From assembly GCA_023386795.1 (NCBI GenBank), contig JAEWJB010000049.1, forward strand, positions 1 through 8,531: a stretch of 8,531 bases of DNA. Reading direction: 5' to 3'. The notes beneath the pieces were generated by a model. The model was not told the origin of the DNA and searched no databases. It saw only the letters and a program-made list of their open reading frames with translations. This DNA is from Pseudomonadota bacterium. Lineage in GTDB: Bacteria; Pseudomonadota; Gammaproteobacteria; Xanthomonadales; Xanthomonadaceae. A program made the translations under genes and the position numbers. This document shows positions 1-6,320 of the stretch, piece by piece (positions within the stretch are counted from its first letter, which is position 1; every line of letters starts with the position of its first letter).

Positions 1-50
1 CCGTGAATCCATCCATGGAGGCTCGTAGGCGACATCCATGTCGCCTACGG
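1..50. repeat. Two tandem short hairpins with CATCCATG cores (REP-like)
   Basis: The first hairpin pairs 8-12 with 15-19 (5 bp) around a CC loop. The second pairs 24-35 with 38-49, a perfect 12-bp stem around a CC loop, and contains GTAG at its 5' side (25-28). Both are centred on the octamer CATCCATG (10-17 and 33-40). The same octamer recurs on the minus strand at 320-327 inside the larger element to the right. CCGT at 1-4 could also pair with ACGG at 47-50, so a larger fold may be cut by the window edge. The small size, tight loops and intergenic location resemble the REP/GTAG-type palindromes of Xanthomonadaceae. Family membership is inference. Confidence 0.6.
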
Positions 51-150
51 TCCCGAAAGGGCCCTGCCCCCGAAGGCCCGACAGATCACCGCGACGGACA
101 ACAAAGGCGACAGCCACACTTCCCCAACGTAGGACTGGCTTGCGCGTGAC

Positions 151-240
151 ATGGGAAGAGAAGAGCAAGGATTGAAGAATGAAGAGATGAGAAGCCGAGA
201 AGCAGGCCTGCTTTTGCGTTTGCTTTTGCTCTTCCCCTCA
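151..240. repeat. Purine/pyrimidine-asymmetric tract with nested inverted repeats
   Basis: The plus strand is almost purely purine from 153 to 204, then pyrimidine-rich with repeated GCTTTT-like units from 208 to 239; on the minus strand these read as a GCAAAA/GCAAAC series. GAAGAGCAA at 160-168 is the exact reverse complement of TTGCTCTTC at 226-234. A perfect 14-bp palindrome, AAGCAGGCCTGCTT, lies at 200-213 between them. The tract could form a long imperfect hairpin in DNA or RNA. I recall similar GCAAAAGCAAAA-type intergenic sequences from Lysobacter-like genomes, but cannot verify that here. No gene or transcription signal is evident. Confidence 0.4.
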
Positions 241-279
241 ACCTCACCTGCGCGCCCCAAACGAAGTGGGGAAACAAAA

Positions 280-402
280 GCGCCTGGCGCCGGGCTGGCG
301 TATAGGTTCGTCAGCGGGCCATGGATGGCCCGCGGCGGCGAGTCAGACAGGATGTCTGACCGAGCCGCGACGAGCCTATACGCCAGCCCGGTGCCCGCAC
401 CG
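280..402. repeat. Composite inverted repeat able to fold as a three-way junction
   Basis: The outer arms are 290-312 and 369-391, with 22 of 23 positions Watson-Crick complementary and one G-T pair (307/374). Inside are two more hairpins. Hairpin A pairs 314-322 with 325-333 (9 bp, GG loop). Hairpin B pairs 342-349 with 353-360 (8 bp, GGA loop) and is extended by 335-339 with 364-368 across a small internal loop. Only bases 313 and 334 are left unpaired at the junction. Another small hairpin, 389-394 with 397-402 (6 bp, CC loop), abuts the right arm, and a short GCGCC/GGCGC repeat at 280-290 abuts the left. Hairpin A carries the CATCCATG core on the minus strand, linking it to the hairpins at 1-50. 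It is most likely a BIME-like composite of REP elements, of the kind mobilised in trans by a RAYT (TnpA-REP) transposase. A structured RNA is possible but unsupported. Confidence 0.65.
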
Positions 403-484
403 TTAGCCAGCACAACAAGCCGCAAACTACGCGCGCGCCATCAAAAAAAAACCATTCCACCAACCCAACAGCGCAGAAAGAAAG

Positions 485-1597
485 TCACACCGAATCCAGA
501 AACCCCCGCACCGCGGGCCCAAAACGCTCGAAGTCCACCAGGAAGGCATCGTGCCCCTGCGGCGACTCAAGCCCGAGGAACTCCGCCTCGGCGCCGCCGG
601 CACGCAACCCATCGGCAATCTGCTGCTGCTGCTGCACCGGGAACAAGATATCGGTGTTGGCACCGATCGCCAGTACGCGCGGCACGCGGATCATCGCCAA
701 ACCCGCCATCACGTCGCCGTCGGCGTATTCGGCCAGGTCGAACCAGTCCATCGAACGGCTCAGGTACAAATAGCAGTTCGGATCGAAGAAGCGTACGAAA
801 CGCCGTGCGTGGCCTTCCAGGTAGCTTTCCACCTGGAACTCCAGTCCGAACGGGTCTTCATCGGCCTGTTCCGAATCCAGCCGCACGCGGCCGAATCGCC
901 CGTCCCATTCCAGTGCGGAGCGATAGGTGATCACGCCCAGCTTGCGCGCCATGCGCATGCCCGATTCGGGATAGCGCGTGTCGTCGTAGTGCCCGCCGTT
1001 CCAGTTCGGGTCCAGGCGGATCGCCTCGCGTTGCAGCGAGCGGATCGCAATGGAAAACGGCAATGCCTGCGCGCTGCCGGAAATGTTGATGTGGCTGCGC
1101 GCGATGCCCGGATGCCGCAGCAGGATCGCCAGCGCCGTCATGCCGCCCATCGAGTTGCCGATCAGGCAGGCCAGCTGCGCGATGCCCAGCGCATGCACCA
1201 CCGCCACCGCGGCGTCCGCGCCGTCTTCGACCGACAGCTCCGGGAAATCCAGCCGATAGGGGGCCCCCGTGGCCGGGTTGGTCGAGGCCGGGCCGGTCGA
1301 GCCCTTGCAACTGCCCAGCGAGTTCACGCACACCACGAACCAGCGGTCGGTGTCGATCGGCTTGCCGGGGCCGATCATCGCTTCCCACCAGCCCGGTTCG
1401 GGATTGCCCGCGTTGCGCGCGGCGTGTGCGTTCGGCGACAGGCCGGTGACGATCAGCACGGCGTTGTCGCCCGCGGCCGAGAACGTGCCCCAGGTTTCAT
1501 ACGCCACGCGCGCACCGTGCAGCGCGCCACCCCGCTTCATCGGGAACGGCGAGGGCAGGGAAAGGAACTGGCTTCCAGCCGGGATGAATTCAGTCAT
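485..1597 (-). CDS. metX: MetX-family acyltransferase, probably L-serine O-succinyltransferase
   Basis: This is a 370-residue alpha/beta-hydrolase-fold acyltransferase of the homoserine O-acetyltransferase (MetX) family, cytoplasmic and full length. The nucleophile elbow is GNSMGG with Ser149; the other triad members are Asp316 in ANTD and His349 in GHD. Further family motifs are TGLSPNAHA (51-59), NSLGSCKGSTGP (92-103) and NISGSAQ (171-177). Family members transfer an acyl group from acetyl- or succinyl-CoA to homoserine. From memory the sequence is very close throughout to Xanthomonas enzymes reassigned as serine O-succinyltransferases, which make O-succinyl-L-serine for cysteine synthesis, so that activity is preferred; homoserine acylation is the alternative. 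The ATG start is supported by the conserved MTEFIP N-terminus. No Shine-Dalgarno precedes it, but a TAGAAT box ends 6 nt upstream, suggesting a leaderless transcript. It lies 73 nt after ccmI on the same strand and may also receive read-through. Confidence 0.9.
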   Translation of the reverse strand: MTEFIPAGSQFLSLPSPFPMKRGGALHGARVAYETWGTFSAAGDNAVLIVTGLSPNAHAARNAGNPEPGWWEAMIGPGKPIDTDRWFVVCVNSLGSCKGSTGPASTNPATGAPYRLDFPELSVEDGADAAVAVVHALGIAQLACLIGNSMGGMTALAILLRHPGIARSHINISGSAQALPFSIAIRSLQREAIRLDPNWNGGHYDDTRYPESGMRMARKLGVITYRSALEWDGRFGRVRLDSEQADEDPFGLEFQVESYLEGHARRFVRFFDPNCYLYLSRSMDWFDLAEYADGDVMAGLAMIRVPRVLAIGANTDILFPVQQQQQIADGLRAGGAEAEFLGLESPQGHDAFLVDFERFGPAVRGFLDSV

Positions 1598-1603
1598 GCG
1601 GCG

Positions 1604-1609
1604 ATTCTA
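1604..1609 (-). promoter_or_regulatory. Candidate metX -10 box (TAGAAT), leaderless arrangement
   Basis: TAGAAT on the minus strand matches the sigma70 -10 consensus at five of six positions. Only 6 nt (CGCCGC) separate it from the metX ATG, so initiation at the usual distance would fall on or next to the A of the start codon. No purine-rich ribosome-binding site is present. The -35 region at 17-18 nt spacing is GC-rich and does not resemble TTGACA, which weakens the call. Confidence 0.4.
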
Positions 1610-1636
1610 GCGGGACGCGTCGCCGCGCCGCAGGCG

Positions 1637-1660
1637 CCGGCATGGATCACTGCATGCCGG
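1637..1660. repeat. Hairpin between ccmI and metX
   Basis: A perfect 8-bp inverted repeat (CCGGCATG at 1637-1644, CATGCCGG at 1653-1660) surrounds an 8-nt loop, beginning 10 nt after the ccmI stop. No T-run follows on the minus strand, so it is not a standard intrinsic terminator. It could protect the 3' end of the ccm mRNA, act as a weak or factor-dependent terminator, or be an operator upstream of metX. The sequence does not decide between these. Confidence 0.45.
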
Positions 1661-1670
1661 GTGCGGCGGC

Positions 1671-2666
1671 TCATTCGCCCACGATCAGGCGCACTGGCGT
1701 GTCGGACGGGAGTTTCACCCGTACCGGTCTGGAGGCGATGTCGTCGGCCTGCGGCATCGCGTTGCCGCTGGGCGAGACGCGCACGAGCACTTCCACTTCG
1801 CCCAGCGCGGAGAGCTTGGCCGTGGGCATCGGGCTGTCGCTGTCGTCCAGGCGCACCTTCAGCGGCAACTCGGAGAGCGCGTGCTTCTCCACCGCCACCG
1901 GCATCGGTGGGCCGTCCGGGATGCGCGCGATGACGAACACGGTGGTCTGCGGCGGCAAAGCGGTGTGCCAGCCCGGGGCGGCGGCCACTTCCACGTCCAG
2001 TCCGCCGGTCGGTGGCGGCGGTGGCGCGAGCGGCGGTTGCCCGGCGTCTGCGCGGGCGGCATTGATCTGCGCCAGCAGGCTCTCGCGCGTGCCGCCATCG
2101 ACCTGCGCCAGCAACGGTTCCCACGTGGCCGCCGCGGCGGCCGGCTGTCCGGCCTGGCGCTGGGCCACGCCGAGGAACCAGCGGGCGCGCTGGTGTTCGG
2201 GCTGCAGTGCCAAGGCGCGTTGCAGCCATTCCATCGCAGTGGCATCGGCGTGGCCGCTGCCGGCGGCGAGCATGCGCGCCTGCGCGGCGGAGACCAGGAC
2301 TTCGGCGTGGTCCGGCTGCAGCTTGACCGCGTGGGCGAAGGCGTCGGCGGCTTCGCTGTACTTCTCCTGGCCGAGCAGGGCGCGGCCGAGCAGCATCCAG
2401 CCTTCGACCTGGCCAGGGTCGCGTTCGAGCGCGGCACGCAGGTCCGCGACCGCTTCGTCGATGTCGCGCGGGGTGTCGATGCGCGAGGCATTGGCCTCGC
2501 GCAGGCCCGCCGGCGTGCCGAGCAGGCCATACAGTACGGCAGTGCCGAGGCCGAGCAGGACGATGGTGGCGAGCACGAAGCCGCGCGAATGCGCCCACAT
2601 CGGCCGCAGCACCCAGGCCAGCACGCCCACGGCGATGAGGGCGGCGATCAGCGCGAAGACGACCAT
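1671..2666 (-). CDS. ccmI: CcmI/CycH-type TPR protein of cytochrome c maturation
   Basis: This 331-residue membrane-anchored apocytochrome chaperone corresponds to CcmI of alphaproteobacteria and to the C-terminal half of E. coli CcmH. Two N-terminal membrane segments are visible at about 2-20 and 29-49. TPR-like helices follow at about 68-190, including DEAVADLRAALERDPGQ and the FAHAVKLQPDHAEV repeat. A Pro-rich linker (211-219) leads to a beta-rich Ig-like C-terminal domain at about 222-330. The family binds apocytochrome c in the periplasm and hands it to the CcmF/CcmH ligation complex. The loop between the two membrane segments is only about 8 residues, whereas classical CcmI has a long cytoplasmic loop with a leucine-zipper-like helix there. 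The ATG is set by a TGATG overlap with the ccmH stop. This is the last ccm gene; the 73-nt gap to metX follows. Confidence 0.88.
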   Translation of the reverse strand: MVVFALIAALIAVGVLAWVLRPMWAHSRGFVLATIVLLGLGTAVLYGLLGTPAGLREANASRIDTPRDIDEAVADLRAALERDPGQVEGWMLLGRALLGQEKYSEAADAFAHAVKLQPDHAEVLVSAAQARMLAAGSGHADATAMEWLQRALALQPEHQRARWFLGVAQRQAGQPAAAAATWEPLLAQVDGGTRESLLAQINAARADAGQPPLAPPPPPTGGLDVEVAAAPGWHTALPPQTTVFVIARIPDGPPMPVAVEKHALSELPLKVRLDDSDSPMPTAKLSALGEVEVLVRVSPSGNAMPQADDIASRPVRVKLPSDTPVRLIVGE

Positions 2667-3121
2667 CACCACTCCTGCGGTTCTTCGGGGCCCGGTGCGG
2701 CGGGCAGGGCACGCGCGCGGCGGCGCACCAGCACGAGCAGCAGGCCCGCGCCGCCAAGCAGCAGCACGGCCGGGCCGAACCACAGCAGCCAGGTGCGCGA
2801 TTCGACCTGCGGGCGATAGAGCACGAATTCGCCGTAGCGTTCGACCAGGAACTGCTTGATCTGCGCGTCGCTGCGGCCCTGGTGCATCAGGTCGAGCACT
2901 TCGCGGCGCAGGTCGTGGGCGATCTGTGCATTGGAATCGGCCAGCGACTGATTCTGGCACTGCACGCAGCGCAGTTCGGCGGTGAGGGCGTGGAAGCGGG
3001 CTTCTTCGGCCGGATCACGGTATTGCAGCGGCGCCGGGTCGGAGACCGGCTGCGCAGACGCCAATGCGCCAGTGCCGGCGAGCGTCAGCGCCACCAGCCA
3101 GGCGGCCGCGCGTGCCTTCAT
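2666..3121 (-). CDS. ccmH: CcmH, apocytochrome c thiol oxidoreductase (CycL type)
   Basis: This 151-residue periplasmic, membrane-anchored thioredox protein corresponds to CycL/CcmH, the N-terminal half of the fused E. coli CcmH. A signal peptide spans about 1-23 with a likely cut after ASA. The family motif LRCVQCQNQS lies at 50-59, with redox cysteines Cys52 and Cys55. The three-helix-bundle domain follows, including the conserved ADSNAQIAHDLR region (61-72) and the RYGEFVLYRP segment (95-104). A single membrane anchor lies at about 112-132, then a short basic and Pro-rich tail. It keeps the apocytochrome CXXCH cysteines reduced together with CcmG and presents the apoprotein to CcmF. The gene starts with an ATGA overlap on ccmG and ends in TGATG overlap with ccmI, so translation is probably coupled both ways. 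Length fits the unfused family. Confidence 0.95.
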   Translation of the reverse strand: MKARAAAWLVALTLAGTGALASAQPVSDPAPLQYRDPAEEARFHALTAELRCVQCQNQSLADSNAQIAHDLRREVLDLMHQGRSDAQIKQFLVERYGEFVLYRPQVESRTWLLWFGPAVLLLGGAGLLLVLVRRRARALPAAPGPEEPQEW

Positions 3122-3720
3122 GGCGCGGCGTGCAAGGCAGTGGCCCCGGCGGGCGCGCGTTCGAGCCGGGTCAATTGCGGGATCAGCTGTTCGTCGATCA
3201 CTTCCTGGGTGAGCGCGCCGCTATGCTTCCAGCGCACCACGCCCTGTGCGTCGACCAGGAAGGTTTCCGGCGCGGCGGCGATGCCCCAGTCGATGGCGGT
3301 GCGGCCGTCCGGGTCGGCCAGCACCAGCAGGTACGGGTTGCCAAGCTGTTCGAGCCAGTGCAGTGCGTCGGCGCGTTCGTCCTTCCAGTTGTAGCCGATC
3401 ACCCGCACGCGCTTGGTCAGGGCGAAGCGGGTGAGGATGGGGTGTTCCTCGCGGCAGGTCGGGCACCAGCTGCCCCACACGTTGAGCACGTAGGGTGCGC
3501 CGCGCAGGTCGGCGGCGGTGACGCGGATGGAGGCGTCGTGCAGCAGCGGCAGGTCGAACGCCGGGGCTGGCTTGCCGATCAGCGCCGAGGGCAGGCTGTC
3601 GCGGTCGGCGTTGCCGGAGCGGTGCACGCCATACAGCAGCAGCGCCAGCACGGCCAGGAACAGCACCACGCCGCCGACGAGCAACGGCAGGGACAGACGG
3701 CGGGTGGACGGTTCGGACAT
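3118..3720 (-). CDS. ccmG: CcmG/DsbE, periplasmic thiol:disulfide interchange protein
   Basis: This is a 200-residue membrane-tethered thioredoxin-like protein. One N-terminal membrane segment lies at about 12-31, and the thioredoxin fold occupies about 48-185. The active site is WCPTC with Cys86 and Cys89, preceded by the usual NVWGSW stretch. The cis-proline is Pro151 in APETF, and the CcmG-type acidic region appears around YNWKDE (110-115). CcmG passes electrons, usually from DsbD or CcdA, to CcmH or directly to the disulfide-bonded heme motif of apocytochrome c. No DsbD/CcdA gene is present in this window. The ATG shares its A with the ccmF TGA stop (TGATG), and the stop overlaps ccmH as ATGA. 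A short Ala-rich tail (about 186-200) lies beyond the conserved fold. Confidence 0.95.
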   Translation of the reverse strand: MSEPSTRRLSLPLLVGGVVLFLAVLALLLYGVHRSGNADRDSLPSALIGKPAPAFDLPLLHDASIRVTAADLRGAPYVLNVWGSWCPTCREEHPILTRFALTKRVRVIGYNWKDERADALHWLEQLGNPYLLVLADPDGRTAIDWGIAAAPETFLVDAQGVVRWKHSGALTQEVIDEQLIPQLTRLERAPAGATALHAAP

Positions 3721-5660
3721 CAGGACTTCTCCGGAAGACGACGGAAGCGCCGGTCGGTGGCGGTGACCAGCCCGCCCAGCGCCATCAGCAGCGCGCCGAG
3801 CCAGATCCAGCGCACGAAGGGTTTGACGTGGGCCCGCACCGCCCAGGCGCCGGCACCGAGCGGTTCGCCCAGGGCGACGTAGACATCGCCCAGCGGACCG
3901 GGGCGGATGCCGGCTTCGGTCATGACCTGGCCGCCGCTGGCGTAGCGCCGCTTTTCCGGCGTGAGCACGCCCAGTTCACGGCCGCCACGCAGCACGGTCA
4001 CGCGCGCCATGTCGGCACTGTAGTTCGGGCCCTGCACCGGGTCGAGGCCGTCCAGGCGCAGGTCGTAGGCGCCGATGCGCAACTGCTGGCCCGGGGCCAG
4101 GGCGACCTCGCGCTGCACGCTCAGCGATTCCACCAGCAGCGCGCCGGCCAGGAACACCGCCACGCCGCCGTGTGCCAGCAGCATGCCGGTCATTTCGGCG
4201 GTGAAGCGCTGGCCTGGTGCGGCGGCACGCAGGCGCAGCCAGGCAAAGCGCGCCGTGCCCAGCAGGACCCAGGCCGCCGCGGCGACGCCCAGCGCCGCCT
4301 TCCACCGGCCCTGCGGCGCCAGCACCCAGCCCAGCACGCCGGCCGCCAGCGCCAGGCCCAGCCACGGCAGCAGCAGAGCGAGCAGGCGCGAGGGCTGGTC
4401 GCGCTGCCAGCGGGTAAGCGGGCCGAATGGCAGCAGCAGTACCAGCGGAGCCATCAGCAGCACGAACAGCGTGCCGAAGTACGGCGGGCCGACCGAGAGT
4501 TTGCCCAGTGCCAGCGCATCGGCCAGCAGGGGATACAGCGTGCCCAGCAGCACCATCGCGCAGGCGCAGGTGAGCAGCAGGTTGTTGGCCAGCAGCAGGG
4601 TCTCGCGCGAGGTGGCGGCGAAGCCTCGGCGCGGGTCCTCCGACGCCGGTGCCAGCGACGGGGCGCGCAGTGCGTAGAGCAGCAGCGAGCCACCGATCAC
4701 CAGCGCCAGGAAGATCAGGATGAACAAGCCGCGCGAGGGATCGGCGGCGAAGGAATGCACGCTGGTCAGCACGCCGGAACGGACCAGAAAGGTGCCCAGC
4801 AGCGAGAGCGAGAACGCGGCGATCGCCAGCAGCAGCGTCCAGCCACCGAAGCTACCGCGCTTCTCGGTCACCGCTTGCGAGTGCAGCAGCGCCGCGCCGG
4901 CCAGCCATGGCATGAAGCTGGCGTTCTCGACCGGGTCCCAGAACCACCAGCCGCCCCAGCCCAGTTCGTAGTACGCCCACCAACTGCCCAACGCGATGCC
5001 CAGCGTGAGCAGCGCCCAGGCTACGTTCGTCCACGGCCGCGACCAGCGCAGCCAGCGCGCGTCCAGGCGGCCGTCGAGCAAGGCGGCGATGGCGAAGGCG
5101 AACGGCACCGCGAAGCCCACGTAGCCTGCGTAGAGCATCGGCGGGTGGATGATCAGGCCCGGGTCCTGCAGCAGCGGGTTGAGGTCGCCGCCCTCCGGCG
5201 GCGCCGGCAGCAGCCGTGCGAACGGGTTGGAGGTGAACAGCAGGAAGGCGAGGAAGCCCAGGCTGATGAGCGCCATCACGCCGAGCACGCGCGCCACCAC
5301 CGGCAACGGCAGCGAGCGCGAGAACACCGCCACCGCCGCGCTCCACAACGCCAGCACCAGCGTCCACAGCAACAGCGAGCCTTCGTGGGCGCCCCACACC
5401 GCCGAGTAGCGGTACACCAGCGGCAGCAGCGAATTGGAGTTCTCGGCGACGTAGGCCACGGAGAAGTCCTGCCGCACGAAGGCCGCCGTCAGCACGGCGA
5501 AGGCGCCGCCCACCAGCAGCAGCTGGGCCATCGCAGCCGGACGGGCCACCTCCATCCACGCCACGTGCCCGCGCTGCGCGCCAGCCAGCGGCAGCACCGC
5601 CTGCAGCAGCGCGACCAGCAGGGCGAGGATCAGCAGGACCTGGCCGAGTTCGGGCAGCAT
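3720..5660 (-). CDS. ccmF: CcmF, heme lyase subunit of cytochrome c maturation
   Basis: This is a 646-residue polytopic inner-membrane protein with about 15 hydrophobic segments, matching the usual family length. The tryptophan-rich WWD motif that handles heme lies at about 235-246 (core GWGGWWFWDPVEN). Conserved histidines expected to ligand heme are visible: His172 in LIIHPPMLY, His260 in LLHSQ, His302 in SVHSF and His497 in LAHGG. A periplasmic domain of about 100 residues (about 511-612) precedes the last membrane helix. CcmF takes heme from holo-CcmE and attaches it to the apocytochrome with CcmH and CcmI. The frame is open upstream of 5660, but the MLPELGQ start is the conserved N-terminus of the family and leaves a 40-nt gap after ccmE. 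The stop overlaps ccmG by one base (TGATG). I see no obvious strong Shine-Dalgarno before the start. Confidence 0.96.
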   Translation of the reverse strand: MLPELGQVLLILALLVALLQAVLPLAGAQRGHVAWMEVARPAAMAQLLLVGGAFAVLTAAFVRQDFSVAYVAENSNSLLPLVYRYSAVWGAHEGSLLLWTLVLALWSAAVAVFSRSLPLPVVARVLGVMALISLGFLAFLLFTSNPFARLLPAPPEGGDLNPLLQDPGLIIHPPMLYAGYVGFAVPFAFAIAALLDGRLDARWLRWSRPWTNVAWALLTLGIALGSWWAYYELGWGGWWFWDPVENASFMPWLAGAALLHSQAVTEKRGSFGGWTLLLAIAAFSLSLLGTFLVRSGVLTSVHSFAADPSRGLFILIFLALVIGGSLLLYALRAPSLAPASEDPRRGFAATSRETLLLANNLLLTCACAMVLLGTLYPLLADALALGKLSVGPPYFGTLFVLLMAPLVLLLPFGPLTRWQRDQPSRLLALLLPWLGLALAAGVLGWVLAPQGRWKAALGVAAAAWVLLGTARFAWLRLRAAAPGQRFTAEMTGMLLAHGGVAVFLAGALLVESLSVQREVALAPGQQLRIGAYDLRLDGLDPVQGPNYSADMARVTVLRGGRELGVLTPEKRRYASGGQVMTEAGIRPGPLGDVYVALGEPLGAGAWAVRAHVKPFVRWIWLGALLMALGGLVTATDRRFRRLPEKS

Positions 5661-5700
5661 CAGGGCAGGTTCCGGTTCGAATCGCCGCGCCGTGCTGCCG

Positions 5701-6153
5701 TCACTGCGGCCCCGCCACGACGTCGTGCTTGCGGTGCGCCGCGCCCATCTTGTCGGCGACTTCCTTGGGCATGTAGTTCTCGTCGTGCTTGGCCAGCACG
5801 TCCTCGGCGACGAACACGCCATCGCGCATCTGCCCGGTGGCGATGACCGCCTGGCCTTCGCGGAACAGGTCCGGCAGGATCTTGTCGTAGCTCACCGGCA
5901 GTTGCGCATCGCCATCGGTGACGCGGAAGTGGGCCTGCAGCGAGCCCGCGGCGCGCTGGAACGAGCCTTTCTCGACCATGCCGCCAAGGCGGAAGCGGGC
6001 GTGGTCGCCGGCATCGCCGCGCAGCACTTCGGAGGGCGTGTAGAGATAGGCGACATTGCGCTGCAGGGCCAGCGCCACCAGCGTGGTGGCCAGGCCACCG
6101 GCCAGCACCAGCAGCAGCACCCACCACAGGCGACGGCGACGGGTCGGGTTCAT
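5701..6153 (-). CDS. ccmE: CcmE, periplasmic heme chaperone
   Basis: This 150-residue protein has a basic N-terminus (RRRR at 5-8), one membrane anchor at about 9-30, and a periplasmic OB-fold beta-barrel at about 33-120. The heme-attachment motif is HDENY, with His123 as the covalent heme ligand and Tyr127 as the axial ligand, equivalent to E. coli His130 and Tyr134. The tail after the motif is short and flexible. CcmE accepts heme from CcmC, is released by the CcmAB ATPase cycle and delivers heme to CcmF. The ATG overlaps the ccmD stop as ATGA, which fixes the start; the longer open frame upstream is the unused extension through ccmD. A 40-nt gap follows before ccmF. Confidence 0.96.
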   Translation of the reverse strand: MNPTRRRRLWWVLLLVLAGGLATTLVALALQRNVAYLYTPSEVLRGDAGDHARFRLGGMVEKGSFQRAAGSLQAHFRVTDGDAQLPVSYDKILPDLFREGQAVIATGQMRDGVFVAEDVLAKHDENYMPKEVADKMGAAHRKHDVVAGPQ

Positions 6154-6320
6154 CGCACCAGTTCCGTTTCGGTGGCGGCCGCGCGCGTGCGCTGGCGCTG
6201 CCGGCGCGCGGCGGCCTGGCGCAGTGCGCGGCGTACCTGCCAGCGCGCGGCCAGCACGTCCCACAGCAGCACGATGACGAACACCGCGTAGGCGGCGATC
6301 ACGTAAGCCAGGTAGTTCAT
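6150..6320 (-). CDS. ccmD: CcmD, small membrane subunit
   Basis: This is a 56-residue protein with one membrane segment at about 3-22, beginning MNYLAYVIAAYAV, followed by a strongly basic tail rich in Arg, Ala and Gln. This layout and the position between ccmC and ccmE identify CcmD, which is otherwise poorly conserved. In the family it associates with the CcmABC complex and helps release holo-CcmE. Both ends overlap neighbours as ATGA (with the ccmC stop and the ccmE start), which sets the ATG and implies coupled translation. It is slightly shorter than E. coli CcmD (69 residues), within the family range. Confidence 0.9.
   Translation of the reverse strand: MNYLAYVIAAYAVFVIVLLWDVLAARWQVRRALRQAAARRQRQRTRAAATETELVR

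Larger units (their letters stand above)
1..484. other. Gene-free intergenic stretch downstream of metX
   Basis: No convincing coding region is seen here. The open frames on both strands are short, rich in Arg/Ser/Pro, and lack recognisable domains. The stretch holds three structured repeat regions described separately (1-50, 151-240, 280-402). Between 51 and 150 and between 403 and 484 I see no clear signal apart from a run of nine A at 443-451. Read on the metX strand this is nine T, 34 nt past the metX stop, but no GC-rich stem precedes it. Confidence 0.75.

Noticed and set aside
443..484. Intrinsic terminator of metX using the run of nine T on the minus strand
   Set aside because: The T-run is suitably placed 34 nt after the stop, but the preceding bases (452-484) form no GC-rich stem, so a standard intrinsic terminator cannot be supported.
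1..484. CRISPR array or tRNA gene in the gene-free stretch
   Set aside because: There are no evenly spaced direct repeats of 24-40 nt and no acceptor/T-arm pattern. The repeats present are palindromic and unevenly spaced.
551..1933. A 460-codon plus-strand open frame across metX and the end of ccmI
   Set aside because: It is antisense to two recognised genes, is Arg/His-rich without motifs, and crosses the intergenic region that separates them.
1594..2757. A 387-codon minus-strand frame overlapping ccmI
   Set aside because: It is an Arg/Ala-rich alternate frame of ccmI and has none of its TPR or membrane features.
3828..5846. A 672-codon open frame on the plus strand opposite ccmF
   Set aside because: The translation is a Gln/Arg/His-rich low-complexity sequence with no domain. 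The minus strand encodes a full CcmF with all heme motifs, so this is an antisense frame left open by high GC content.
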